This document shows, in pieces, positions 37,825 through 49,527 of a DNA stretch of 64,000 nt; the stretch's first letter is position 1; the number at the start of each line of letters is the position of its first letter. This DNA comes from Pratylenchus scribneri (Eukaryota; Nematoda; Chromadorea; Rhabditida; Pratylenchidae), in NCBI GenBank assembly GCA_030063045.1, contig JAQSEB010000091.1, forward strand, positions 1 to 64,000. The letters run 5' to 3'. The position numbers and the translations under genes were made by a program. The notes under the pieces are model-generated. The model saw only the letters and a program-made list of their open reading frames with translations, ran no database searches and was not told the DNA's origin.

Positions 37825-39570
37825 TTTCCTGATATTGGCAAATGAAAAGAATTGGATTCTACAGATTCCATTTTTTAATATTAATCTTCACTTATTTATT
37901 ATTATTATTATTTTCCAATTTCAAAATTCAAGACCATTTGCAAGCAACGAATTTTATGGCACAAATTTGAATTTAAAATATTAGGAACAAAAATAATTAT
38001 GATAATAATTTCAATTGGATTTGGGAATACATGGTTAAATATCTATTAGCGCTTTATAAAAATTAATTTTAAACTTGTGCCAATAAATAACAATTATCTA
38101 CTGTTCCCAGTTTTGACTTTAACAATTCGGGTTCTTTTCTTTTTTATATTTTTATTCAACTATCTCGAATTATTCATCAATCTAATCCTTCATCAATTAC
38201 CGTACCTACATTCCATTCCAAAATGTTTATTATTTGTATTTCTATAAAGTATATTGTTAATATTATAGTTTATTTAATTATAAATTAAATAACATTTTTT
38301 TGTCTTATATTATATTATAAAATAAATATATTAAAAAATAATATTTAAAAATTCTTTTATCTAAATTTATAACATACCTTTTGCTAGACTATGGAAAATG
38401 GAATGACCATCAGAATCAGATACCCCTTTGGAGTGAACTATATAAATTCTCCTTTTTTTACAAAATTTTGAAAATTAAAACAATATTAACAGCAGAAAAT
38501 TCCATTAAAAATAGTTACATTTATTCTTTATTGATATATCATTTTAGTTCCATTCCCAACCCTAATATTTTTCATCATTTTCTGTACCTTCACTCATTGT
38601 TTATTTGATAACAAAATCATTATTTTAATATAAAGGAATTCTTGAGTCTTCAATGTATAACTTGATGACGTCATCACAGAGTTTTTGAAATTTTTAGCTG
38701 CCTCGTTTTAATGATGATTTCAATGGAAGGCTAGTCAATGTTTGCTGGAGTGTCTTAAAAAAAGACACGCATGAAAGAATTTCTATTTGTTCATGAATCA
38801 TTCACTTTTAAATTTAGTATTTTCTTACTTGAAAATATATATTTATCATAATATACTACTTAATTACCGCGTAAATTTATTTATTTTTCTCTAAAACAAG
38901 ATAAACTTTTTCTTTTTTATTTCACATTAGGTAAAATCCGTCTTACACAAATTTATAAAATGAGGAAATGGAGCTCGTAGGTCGTAGCTCGTAGGTCATC
39001 CATCTATCAGCGGATATTACATCATATAATTCCTCATTATTATCCTTTTCCATTTTTACAATATATTAAAACAAAACAAAATACATTATTCTTTTCCCGC
39101 TTGTAGCTATGCAGGGATTTTATCAAATTTTACCGTGATGCGATATATATTTCAAAATACATTATTATTTATTAATTAGTTCCCAATATAACATTTTGAA
39201 CGATATAAACAACATAAAGGAAACTCTCAATTTGATTTGAATGGCTCTTATTTTGCCTGGGGCAAATGGAAGCCCAATTCAAAATGTCTATTAAAATTCG
39301 GTTTAATATTTATCCAATATAAAGTTCCTAGAAAAATAAAATATATATTCAATTTCATTAAAAAAATAATAATCGCAAACAACAAACCCGCTCTTTGTAC
39401 TTCTTTTTCTGCCACAAAATCAATTTTCCTGCAAATTATTGCTATCGCTAAAAATAAAAGGCCAATTAATTACTCTCATCATTTCCGTCGCACTCTACTG
39501 TAAAAATGAGTTCTAAATACTTCATGTATTATCAGCTCAAATTCATGTCCCAAAATCATGTATTCTCTCT
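37825..39570. other. AT-rich intergenic sequence
   Basis: This gap between tomosyn and the inverted-repeat element shows no exon-like conservation or recognisable gene. It contains low-complexity AT runs, a probable tomosyn AATAAA signal near 38,082, a CRE-like palindrome at 38,664, and a small GTAGGTC/GTAGCTC repeat near 38,970. Confidence 0.5.
38664..38675. promoter_or_regulatory. CRE-like palindrome GATGACGTCATC
   Basis: A perfect 12 bp palindrome containing TGACGTCA, the full cAMP response element bound by CREB/ATF family bZIP proteins. It lies 2 kb upstream of the cysteine-rich peptide gene and 840 bp downstream of tomosyn. A role is possible, but a single chance match cannot be excluded. 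Confidence 0.3.
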
Positions 39571-39573
39571 GCT

Positions 39574-40277
39574 GAGGTGGTATGAAAAGAATCAATGGAA
39601 AATTACACTCGTATTTACCCCCACGTATATCGGATGGAAACACCACGAATACAGGTGGTTCCCCTTTATGAAAAGAAAAACACCGATTTTGATGGCATTT
39701 CACCTCTGCTACAGTAATTTCAGTGGTGTTTACCACTCCCACTGAGAAATCGGTGGCGCTTACCATTAATTTAGACCTAATTTTCTTTTAAATTCTATAA
39801 AAATTCAAAATGATTTTTTAAAATTTTAATTCTTTCACAAATATATGTAAAAAATTCTGGGCTTTCTTGTGAACCCAATATTGTTTTTCAAAAATATTTT
39901 AAAAATATTAGACATGAACAAAAAATAAAAATTTTTATATAGAAAGATAGAGGAGAGTCTTTTCTATAAGATACAATTTACTTCATATTTTTATCTTTAT
40001 TTAGTGATTTTTAATTAATTTTAGAAAATGCGTGGTTAGCTTGTTCACACTAGGAAGAGGCGGTGGACAATTTCGGTGTATTTTGCCACAGATTTCGGTG
40101 GCAAATCCCACGCGGGACTTTCTTTTCATAAGTGGGAAAAAGGAGTGGGATTTACCATCGAAAATTGGTGGGATATGCCATGGAAATCTGTGGATATTCT
40201 TTTCATACGGAAATGTGGGATTTGCCACCGAAATCGGTGGCAACCAACACTCCCACGGATTCTTTTCATACCACCTC
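39574..40277. mobile_element. Candidate non-autonomous element with 20 bp terminal inverted repeats
   Basis: The left end GAGGTGGTATGAAAAGAATC (39,574-39,593) is matched exactly in reverse complement at 40,258-40,277. Inside, a second perfect 21 bp inverted pair (40,091-40,111 with 40,215-40,235) is built around TTTCGGTGGCAAATCCCA. GGTGGCRAA-type and TCTTTTCATA words recur several times in both directions. No transposase is encoded, and the overlapping open frames here are products of the repeats. The structure resembles a MITE or foldback element. No clear target-site duplication was found. Confidence 0.55.
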
Positions 40278-40708
40278 TGCTCCTTTTCCCCTCCTTTACG
40301 AAAATAATGGGAGGGCTTTTTCTGTAATTATTATCTGACCCTTGCACTTGGACAAAACCACCATAATTTAGATCAATTTTCGTGTCATCAGCCCATAACC
40401 TTAAAGATGAAGAAATTTTATTTTTGCTTTATTTTTTTCATTCCTTTAGTCAAGGTCAAGGTTCAATACTCCTTTTTAGAAGGCTCTAGTTGGTAATGGC
40501 GAATTTTACTAAGAAAATGCTAGAGGGAATCATGACAATTTGATAGGAGGGCTCATAACGGAAAGGGCCATAAATTCTTTATAAATTATTTTTTAACAAA
40601 ATCCAATTCTCCTATCTCTATCTTTCATATATTTTAATTAACTCATAGTGGAGAATATTCATATTTTTAAAATTTTCTTATTCTTCAGAAGTACTATTCA
40701 ATAACAAA

Positions 40709-41344
40709 ATGGTAAAAAATAGAATTACATATTTCATACTCATATTGTGTTGGTTATTGGTTGCCTCAATTTTGGCTGACAAATGTCAATGCGGTCTGTT
40801 GCCTTTTTTGCTGATATGATGATATATTATGACAATTTAGGTCCAAGGTGTTCAGCATATAAATTTGAAAATTTATGCGTTAGGTTGGATCAAAAAAATC
40901 ATTTTTTTATTTTATTTTTTAGATGCTGCACTTCCGGTCAGTTGGACTATAATTAATAGATTATTTCCGCATTGTCATTCTTTTATTTTTATAGCTATGA
41001 GAAGAAGATCAATTTCATTCACGAATTATCCTCCTTCAATTGAATTTGAGGAATTGAAAAATCATTATAAGAGGATTGAAAATAAATTGTTATTTGAAAT
41101 TGTCGAAGTTGGCGTACAATTAATTGAGACTACCAACAATGATCGAGACAAAATGGAACAAATAGCACCTAGACTTAGAAGAAGGTATAAAAAAAATGAA
41201 CAACCAAATGAAGAAAGCCCTAGGGAAGATCAAATGCCTCGGCGCATTAACATCCCTCATTCAGGAAGGCTGTACTGTTATCCTTCCCGAAACCTTCCAT
41301 ATATTTCAAATCGCCATGTATTCCTTAAATCCATTTATCTTTAA
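40709..41344 (+). CDS. Predicted secreted cysteine-rich peptide precursor
   Basis: Four exons were read from splice signals: 40,709-40,793; 40,841-40,883; 40,923-40,936 (only 14 nt); and 40,995-41,344. They join in frame to 163 residues. The N-terminus is a clear signal peptide (MVKNRITYFILILCWLLVAS, cut probable after ILA). Next comes a compact domain with six cysteines, CQCGPRC...LCVRCC, ending at SAM-RRR, a basic run typical of neuropeptide processing. The C-terminal 115 residues are charged (FEELKNHYKRIENKLLFEIV and on) and unrecognised; an optional 39 bp in-frame intron may lie near 41,186. If the last intron is kept, translation stops after TSGQLDYN, giving a 53-residue form. The cysteine spacing only loosely recalls trissin-type peptides. 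Function is unknown. AATAAA at 41,421. Confidence 0.6.
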
Positions 41345-42266
41345 ACCCACTTCCTTACAGCCCACTTTCAATAATAAGATTAAAGTTAAATTAAATTAAT
41401 GAAATTAAAGACATGGTTTAAATAAATCTGAATCTGAAATCTTAATAATATAAAATTATTATTTATTATTTGTATCTATTAAATTTCCCTCATCTATTAA
41501 AGCGAAATTTTTTTAATAATTTAAGTATCTTGTACCAGGCATTGGGACTCGATGGTATTTGAGCAGATGAAGTAAGTTAATGGGGAAATTATTATTGTAT
41601 GCATGAAAAAGTAGATTGACAGGAACCGAAATCATGGTCCATGATAAATAACGATGGTTCAATTCAAAGTGGGCCGATTGATACTGTATTAACTACGTAA
41701 CATTAACATGCTGTGTAACCGGAATCCAAATTGATTTCTTGATGAGCCAAATGCATATTTCAATTTATTTTTTCTTGACGGGTCGTTTACTACTCGTTAA
41801 TCCATTTTTCTTTCAAATTTGATTACGATTATAAATTGTTTTTTTTTTTTGTTATTGCACTTCACTGAAAACATTTTAAACAGGGAATTTCGTTAATTTT
41901 TACAGGAAATTAAACATAAAATAAAATAAGGTGAATCAGCGCTTTAAAATTCTAAAACCCACTTCCAAAAGGCGATTTAAATAAAGGTTAAATAGGAGTT
42001 TTACATTTTTAATCTTTTCGTTCGGTGTGAGTGAGACATGCTATACTCAATTTTCATTGTGAAAATTTTAAATTTAATATCATTATTTGAAAACAAAAAA
42101 TCATTTCTATGCAAAATCATTTCTTTGCAAAATAAATTTTTATACTAAAAATTATATCTTCTTATTTAAAAATTGGAATCTTGATTTAAATAAAAACTTA
42201 TGTAAAAATGCTAAATGCTTCTTATTGTTGATTCTTTTCATTCGATATCAATTTAATTTTGAGCAT
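41345..42266. other. Intergenic gap between convergent genes
   Basis: AT-rich sequence between the 3' ends of the cysteine-rich peptide gene (+) and the HP1-like gene (-). It should hold both 3' untranslated regions. The short open frame at 42,087-42,305 lies opposite the end of the HP1-like gene and is not credible. Nothing else is seen. Confidence 0.5.
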
Positions 42267-44699
42267 TCAATTTCCAAGCTTCAAAAGCTTAATTGCCTTG
42301 GATGACATCCAATATTGTGGCTTTTCTAATTCCTTGTTCCAATAAGTGCCTCGCTTTTCCATATTCAATTTAGTTGTCGAATAATTGAGATATATATTAT
42401 ATTGTTCAGTCTAAATATATTTTAAAAGGTGCATTATATTATCATGATGGAACTCACTTTTTCTAGCAATTTAACTGGCACTCTATGCAATAAACTGATT
42501 CCAATAAATTTGACTAAAGCAAATGAATTTGTATTCAGTTTATCAGTTTCCATATCCGATGATGATTGATGGTCGACTCTTGATTCATTCTAAATTTTTT
42601 TTTTAAATTTAAAACATATTTTTTTGAACACCAACCAATATGCCAACAATACTTTCGACAGTCCATTTATCAAGCCCATAATTTCTATCAGTAGAAATTG
42701 CAATTCTAATCATGTCATTTGATCCTTCATTAATAGGCTAAAATGCTTACTATCAAAAATAAAGAAAGTTTTGCTGCTACCTTGATTGGTTTATATTCTT
42801 TTGGATCCTTTTTTTCCAGAGGAATGCGAAGCAAGTCTTTATCAGGCAATAAATCAATATTATTCCACCATTTTCCGACAAAATTATTACTCTTTGTTAT
42901 TGTTTTTTTAATTCTGGCCATTCTTGATCTTGAATAAATTATCATCACTGAGAAATTCAATAATTTTTATTCATTTGTCAATAATATTCAGAATCGGTTC
43001 GAAATTTTCTTACTTTTATTAGATTTTTTTAACAAAAATGATGGAGTTTTTCCTTTCCTTCCCCTTCTTTACCCATATGGATATGGTGTACAAGTACGAT
43101 ATTATTTTCGTAAAAATTTATGATTATATTTTAATTATTATACCTTCTTCTATCATCTTGATTATCCGGTTCCGATTGAAATTGAATTTCTGATGAAATA
43201 ATGAATATTTTTATATGTTATATCATACATTCTAAAATTTTACCCTTTTTTGACGAAACATCTGTTTCCATCGTTCCTTCATCCTCTTTTTGATAAATCT
43301 CCTCACTATTATTTTTCAATCTATTTTAAGGAAAATGTATTTCTAAATTACTTGATATCTTGGCTGAGTGGTAAAGCAATTTCCATTTCCTGCTGCTGAT
43401 TGTCAGCTTCCTGTATTTCTCCTCTTTCATATTCGTCCGATGAATCTAAAAATGATGACAATTAACAAATTTATTTTATTCAAATTAGAAAATTTTTAAT
43501 AATTTTGGAAAATTTGACATATTTATAAATTTTTAAAATTGAATTTGATATTTTCCTGTTAATATTAATAATATTACCAGAAATCAAAGCTTTAGATTTG
43601 GCAAATCCGTGCTTTCGCTTTTCCTTCTCGACCACACTCATCAGTGGATGCTTTGTAATTTCCACGCTGTCTTCATTCTTTTTATTAATCTTGTCCGCTG
43701 TCTTACTGAATTTACTTTATCAATTTAATATAAAATTTCTTTAGCATTTACTTTGAAATTTTGTGTGCTTTCGTCTTTCGATTTGACTCCTTTTTCTTCC
43801 TAATTTTAATTTTCATTTCATTTTCATCCTTCTTCTTAGAACTCCCTTCACCAAAAGAATCTTCACCTTCACTTTTGGTTGAAATTTTTATTCGTTTTGA
43901 ATGAACATTCCTGAATTTCAAAAAATTATTAATTATATAGTGTTTTCAGAATTTCTAGCCCTGATTTAGTTCTTTTCTCCTATATCTATTTTATAAAAAA
44001 TCTATCATTCATAAGTCAGGGAAGTAAGTCGATATATTTCTTAGCAGATCTACAAATGTATTAAAATCCTATTAAGGTTAACTACCTTTTTTCATCATGT
44101 TTTATAATCCGCTTTGTAGCCTTTTTATTAAATTCAGTCCCACAATCATCGTCGTCAGAAATGAAATCTTCATCATCCTCATTATTTGTGGCGCGTTTTC
44201 TTTGAATATCATATTTTGGAAAAATTAATAATAATTACCTTGACTTTCTTGCTTTTTTCTCTTTGTATAGTTGCCATTTTTCGGGGCAACCATAAAGGTT
44301 CTTTAAAATAATCATCAAAGAATATAGAAAAATTAAACCTCTTGTGGTTCCCAAGTATTATCTTAAAAAATATTATATTATAAATATGCAAATTAAATTA
44401 TTGTATGATACTACCTTCAGATGGAAAGCCCTCCCATTTGATCAAATACTAAAATATTTGTAATTTAATTGTGCAATTGATTTACCTCTTTACACTTGAG
44501 AATTCCTAAATTTTTGCATTTTAGATGGTGTTGTATAATAGGTTTTACCATTCCAACGCTCTTTGATAATTTCCTCCACCGTATACTCATCGGACTTGTC
44601 ACTTTCGTCACCAGACGTAATTTGCTATATTTTTAATAAAGAAATAAATAAAATGAGCCTGCTTACCTTATCGAAAATTTCTTCATTAGAAAGCGCCAT
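42267..44699 (-). CDS. HP1-like protein with chromodomain and chromoshadow domain, 17 exons
   Basis: The model is 487 residues, all introns GT-AG. The chromodomain is at about residues 23-75: DEYTVEEIIKERWNG, then ILKCKE, YLIKWEGFPSE, DNTWEPQE, NLYGCPEKWQLYKEKK. The aromatic cage positions (Y of EYTVE, W of IKW, F of GF) are all present, so binding to methylated histone H3 lysine 9 is expected. A long acidic/basic linker follows (ISDDDDCG, KIKIRKKKESNRK). The C-terminus resembles a chromoshadow domain, the HP1 dimer interface: VESIVGIL, an insertion, then NSFALVKFIGISLLHRVPVK. The linker makes it much longer than typical HP1 (about 200 residues). One exon is a 20 nt microexon (44,486-44,505). 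It lies 284 bp downstream of the 53BP1-like gene on the same strand, so co-transcription is possible. The shadow domain is the less certain part. Confidence 0.85.
44486..44505 (-). other. 20 nt microexon completing the chromodomain
   Basis: Without this exon, the reading frame after WNG runs into a stop at TAA in CAAGTGTAAAG. With it (acceptor AAATTTAG, donor GTAAAT) the frame reads ILKCKE and joins exactly to YLIKWEGF, restoring the usual beta-strand spacing of a chromodomain. The preceding intron is only 43 bp. Confidence 0.75.
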
Positions 44700-44983
44700 C
44701 TTATGAAGATTTGTTTTATGTTTAAATTAAAACATATTTTACTAAAATAATAAATATGTATTTTTTCGGTTAAAGTACATGTACATCATCTTCAATAAAA
44801 TTTCTACATCTAATTTATTGATAAATTAAAGAAAAAACGATGGTTCAAGTAAATTATGGTGGCTGCTTTACAGAGTTGAAAATTATTGAATTGGTGCTCG
44901 TTATATATGGAAAACAAAATAAATTTAAAATAAAGATAGTAATTGTGATAAGGAAATATGTGTTACAATACAAAACTTCTTCT
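44700..44983. other. Short gap between two same-strand chromatin genes
   Basis: 284 bp of AT-rich sequence separates the stop of the 53BP1-like gene from the start of the HP1-like gene. The spacing is somewhat longer than a typical Caenorhabditis operon gap (about 100 bp) but short for independent promoters. No SL-type signal can be proven by eye. Confidence 0.4.
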
Positions 44984-47900
44984 TCATGCAAAATCATACT
45001 TGAATCGCTCGGATGAGTCAACGTTGGGAAGTTCGCCGGTCACAATTGCCTTTAAATTTAAAATTATTTGAACGATTATAAATTAAAATTAAAAATTTGT
45101 TTTTTTAATAATATTCATTTGTTTAGAAATAGTTTATATTAAAAACCTGGATAATCCATTCCGATGATACAGCTAACGCCCCAAAATTCTTTTCTGCAGT
45201 TTCGACGAGCTCCGTTTCCACATCATTATCAGCCAGAAATATATCAAATTTGTCTATAATAATTTATTACAATGGTAAATAAAATATTTAATTTACTTTC
45301 AATATGATTGCAAAATTCAATTTTTTCTTCTATTGTTGCCACTTTTGCTGCTTCCTTAGAGAATGGTTCGCCACTTCCTGAGCCAATTACAGTTGCACCT
45401 ATTTTAAATCAATTTTTCAAATAAAAAACTCAAAATAAACCAAGATTCTTCATAATAGGTGACCAAATGTCCGAAAAAGAATAGATTTTCGGATCATCAC
45501 TATTAAAGGGGATTTTAAATTGTAATTATAGAAATAAAAACCTGTTGTATTTAGAATAGACCAAAACTCGCTTAGAAGCAAATAAATTACTTTTAGGTTG
45601 CCATGGAAAGATACGACCAGGTTCAATTGTTGATTCACCGCTGGGAAGCAAAAAATTATCAATAGGCTCCTTCTTGTTCTATTAATATTTTATAAATAGG
45701 ATTTTATTCAAAAACTATTTTTAAAAAACCTGAGTAACACAAAATTCAACCCAATGATAATCAACACCTATGAAAAATATTTGAGTATTATTGAGTATTT
45801 AGTAGCCATTAACTTACATGGAATTGAAAGAGACAAAGCAAGCAGATATTTGTGCGTTCCTGATCAAAAAATATTTGTCATTTTGAATATAAAATAGAAC
45901 TTACGATAAAAAGTATCAGCGATCAGTCGAAAATTCGTTGATTCACCAGGTTCCAGCGAAGAAAAGTCATCGACGACAATACCGCCGCGTTCCTATAAAT
46001 TTGAAAACTTATTCTATAAATTTAATTTCTGAAAATGAATTAACCGATTAACTATATTTAATTATATGCTAATGCAAAAATATTAATTTGTAAAATTTTG
46101 AGGAAGCCTATATGAAATAATAGGAGAGAACTCCCCTATAATTTCGGTAAACCATTTAAAGTTATCTTTCAAAAAACTTGCCTCAATTTTTACTCGAATT
46201 TCTCTTTTGTTAAATTCGCTCTTCTTATTTGGTCGATTTGCAGATGTAAGGACAAATTTAAGACCGGTAAAAATATTTTTGTCATGGTCCTCTGAAGAAT
46301 TTGTATCAGAATTAGTGTTGTTTGATTTTGTCGTAGCTAATTCCTTTTTTTCATGCTGAAATTAATAAGAATTTAATGAAATGGTATATAAACATTCTTT
46401 TAATCTTATGCCTATCTTACTATAAATTATTTCTTTTTGAATTTAGATTAGAAATGTCTGAATAGGTAAATTTAAATTGGTCATACCCCAGAAATTGAAG
46501 AATCGTTGCCGCTACCATTCATTGATAAAGCAGAAATTGGGATAACTTTTTCTTTCTTATTAATAATATTGCTGCTTTCGATATTTGGCTCAATGTTTCC
46601 CATAGAAATAATTTCCTCAATTGTTACTTCCTTAGTCGTATTACGTCGTCTTCCCCTTCCTGATGATCCAAAATTCTTTGGTGTAATTGAATTGGCCTGC
46701 AATAGTTAATTTCAATTTTCAATCGATTTTTACTAGTCTTTTAAGAGATACTATTCTAAAATAAATAATCTCAAAAGTAAATGAAAATCGATATTATATT
46801 TTTTATCCTTCTTTCTAATAAGTCGAATTGGCATTACCGTTGGTGTTTGTAATCCAGATCCTTGATTTATTTTTGATGATCTACTGCGCCGGGTTGCCCT
46901 TGATTCGTTGATAATGTTTTCTTCATCAATTTTAATTATTGGATTTGATTTTTTGCTATGAAATATTTGTCCTGCTTGCTCCTTTGTTAAGAATAACTTT
47001 TGCCAATGAATACTAAAATTAAAATGTTTAATTAAATTAATTTTAGTCAACCTTTTAATCTCTCCCGGATTTAAATCTTCATCCAATTCCCGAAGTTGAA
47101 ATAGGCCCTGAACCCAATTTTTAGGATTGTCCAGGTCCATTTCTGGCTGGCTCATTAACTCAGATACTTTTCCGACTTCTTCATTATCGACTACATCAAT
47201 ATATGAAATCTGAAAATTTCATATATTTAGTTTGCTAATCTAATTGCTTGTTATTTACTCTCATTTAATACCTTGATTCCTTGTTGCAAAGAAGAAATTG
47301 GAATAACCCCGGTCGGTGGCAGGATTCTGTTTAAATTGTCTTCCGTAAAATGAATATAATAACGTCCAAGTGCCTCTCGCCTATAAAAAGTTTGTTATTA
47401 TTTCTGGTATGATTTTCAGATCTTACCCGCAAACAATTGCTGCATAATATTCATTCCCCCACAAAGCAAGAACACGGGCACCTTTTTGAGATTATTTTCA
47501 ATTTAAAAGAGTAAAAACCTGGTTGAAGTAATTGATTCAATTCCTTTGGATGATCAATACTTAATTGCTCATGTGGATTCAATTCTGGAATCTGGTAATG
47601 TTCGATTTCCTTCAAAGATTTAGTTGTATCGACAGTAGCAGCTGGCCTTAAAATTTAATTATTAGGATTAAAATGTATTTTTTATTGTTACCAATAATCA
47701 GATTTATTCTTTGCATGCGCGCTTTTTGGAGTTTCAGCTGTTCGAGAAAGATTTTTCGGAGATTGTGATTTCATTGCAGCAGAGGATCGTTTTTTGCGTT
47801 TCTAAAAAATAATTATTGCCATAAATGATTTCCTAAATAGAACCAAGGTTTCATTGCCATCATCGTTTCCAATTTCGATTTGGAACTCATCAATTGATCC

Positions 47901-48738
47901 GCCCTCCTTTGTCACGTTTTTTTGATCAAGCTTTTTTCGTGCTTGTTTGTCGTAATTATTCATTTCATTAAATGATAATTCCATGCGGATATTGCCACCA
48001 CTAAGCATTGACAATGATGTTGGATTGTCGGGCTAAAATTATTAAATATAAAAATATTAAGGCTGAAAATCACCTTATATCTAGTATATTATTAATAACA
48101 AATTAATTTAAATAGTTTTACACATAAATAGTTCTTTATATTTGTATTTCACTGCTACATTTACTCATATCTATTTTCGTTCCTCTCCCTCTAATATTAC
48201 TAGAATTACAACTGCTGGATATTGCTTATTAGAAAAAAAACAAATCAAATATTTGATTCAAAAGCAAAATAAATATTTAAATAAACGTACAGCAGTGCTT
48301 ATGTTCAATTTTGGGCTTCTACTAATTGCAATGGTCTCAGTATTTTTATAGTGATCAGTAGAAGTTGGCAGAGATTTTGTATATTTGACTTCACCAAAGG
48401 ATGAATGTTCAATCTAAAGAAATAATTATATAATAAATGATATAAATATAAATAGTAAGATTACATTAATATTTTTCAAAGGCTCAGGATGTAGATCAGA
48501 ATTTTGGCTAAAATCAAATGGATCCTCAGAATCATCTTTAACGATTTTAAATAAATTTTCTAATAAAAATAAAACCTAAATTTATTCGCATTGTATCCTC
48601 CTGTAGCTTTCCTTTAGCACGTTTTGCGCTTGTTTGTCGTTGCTTTGTTGGTGTCTGTTCAGTATCAGAGCTCATAGCATTCGCTGTAGATCGACGTTTT
48701 CTTGATGATGATGCTGGTGTCATATTTTTAGATTCCAT
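44984..48738 (-). CDS. hsr-9: 53BP1 / HSR-9 homologue with Tudor and tandem BRCT domains
   Basis: 53BP1 proteins read methylated and damage-marked chromatin and steer double-strand break repair. The model has about 20 exons and about 765 residues, short beside human 53BP1 (1,972). The start MESKNMTPASSSRKRR opens a basic, disordered region. A Tudor-like segment follows at about 240-315: GARVLALWGNEYYAAIVCG, then REALGRYYIHF and ISSLQQGIK. The tandem BRCT region fills the last 250 residues: FTGLKFVLTSA, GGIVVDDFSS, RLIADTFYRTHKYLLALSLS, IPCVDYHWVEFC, NFLLPSGESTIEPGRIFPWQ, and finally SSEWIIQ-AIVTGE. These parallel the human 53BP1 order closely. One intron (donor at 46,181) begins GCAAGT. The family call is firm; the limits of exons 9-12 are less so. 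Confidence 0.88.
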
Positions 48739-49123
48739 TTAAAATTTTTACGCTGAAAGATTTATAAACAATCTTAAATAGATTATGTCTCATCCAAAAG
48801 TATTTTATTATGGAATTTGATTTTTTCGCAACTTTTTAGATTTGTATTATATATCCATATTCAATTCTGCTGCTGACATGGCTCCTCCATTTTCACCCCA
48901 TGACCGGACCCGCCCGGGATGTCGGGTTTTATTAGGTTTCGGTTATCGCTTATTGGTTTGTTTTTGTTTTAGTTTGGGTTTCGTTTTCTTTTTCCTTCAT
49001 TTTCTCTCCCCTGCCATTTTTTAGGAAAATCAGAATGCCAAAAAGAAAAATAAACAAATTTTAGGCCAACGGCTAACCACCATTTTCGATTTGGGATGAG
49101 ATTTGGGTTGGCGGTTGGGTCAG
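48739..49123. other. Upstream region of the 53BP1-like gene
   Basis: Probable promoter and 5' sequence on the minus strand. It has a GC-richer patch near 48,890-48,940 (CGGACCCGCCCGGGATGTCGGG). No gene is recognised; the short + strand open frame at 48,842 shows no protein-like features. Confidence 0.35.
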
Positions 49124-49527
49124 CAGGGCTGCCGCAAATGGTTTTCACTGGGGGGCATTTTGGAAAAAAGGGGGCATTTGAGGAGGGGCATTTCGGTAAA
49201 AAGGGGCATCATTTTTAAAAAGAGACAAAAATGAGAAAAATTAGCCAAAAATTCGCCGCGCAAGAAAAATTGTAATGAAAAATGCCTCTAAGAGAAAAAT
49301 TTTGCAAAAATAGCCCTTGGAAAAATCAAGATAAAAATGGCCTCGCAGAGAGAAATTTTAAGCAAAATTTGCCGCGCAGCGAGAAATTTTTAGGCAAAAA
49401 TATCAGAAAAAGGGAAAAATCATAATTTTGAAAAGGGGGCATTTGGGAGGCATCTCGGCATGAGGGGACAAAATCCCAAAAAGGGGGCAAATATCCCCCG
49501 TGGGGGGTGGGTATTCTGGCAGCCCAG
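49124..49527. mobile_element. Candidate short element bounded by GGGCTGCC inverted repeats
   Basis: CAGGGCTGCC at 49,124-49,133 and GGCAGCCCAG at 49,518-49,527 share an 8 bp inverted core. Inside are repeated GGGGGCATTT words and several degenerate copies of a GAGAAAAATTTTGC...GCCGCGC unit. CAGGG-type ends are common in hAT-family elements, but no matching 8 bp target duplication is seen, so the class is only a guess. A 123-codon minus-strand frame (49,403-49,774) crosses the right end and is unrecognised. Confidence 0.4.

Noticed and set aside
40032..40347. Overlapping frames of 68-91 codons on both strands
   Set aside because: They overlap one another within the inverted-repeat element and reflect its repeated GGTGGCAAATCC words.
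42730..42960. 76-codon minus-strand frame taken as a separate gene
   Set aside because: Its central part is an internal exon of the HP1-like gene (42,781-42,947). Both ends of the frame run into introns.
43365..43400. tRNA-like A box (TGGCTGAGTGGTAAAGC)
   Set aside because: It lies in a coding exon of the HP1-like gene on the other strand. No B box follows at the right spacing and no cloverleaf can be drawn.
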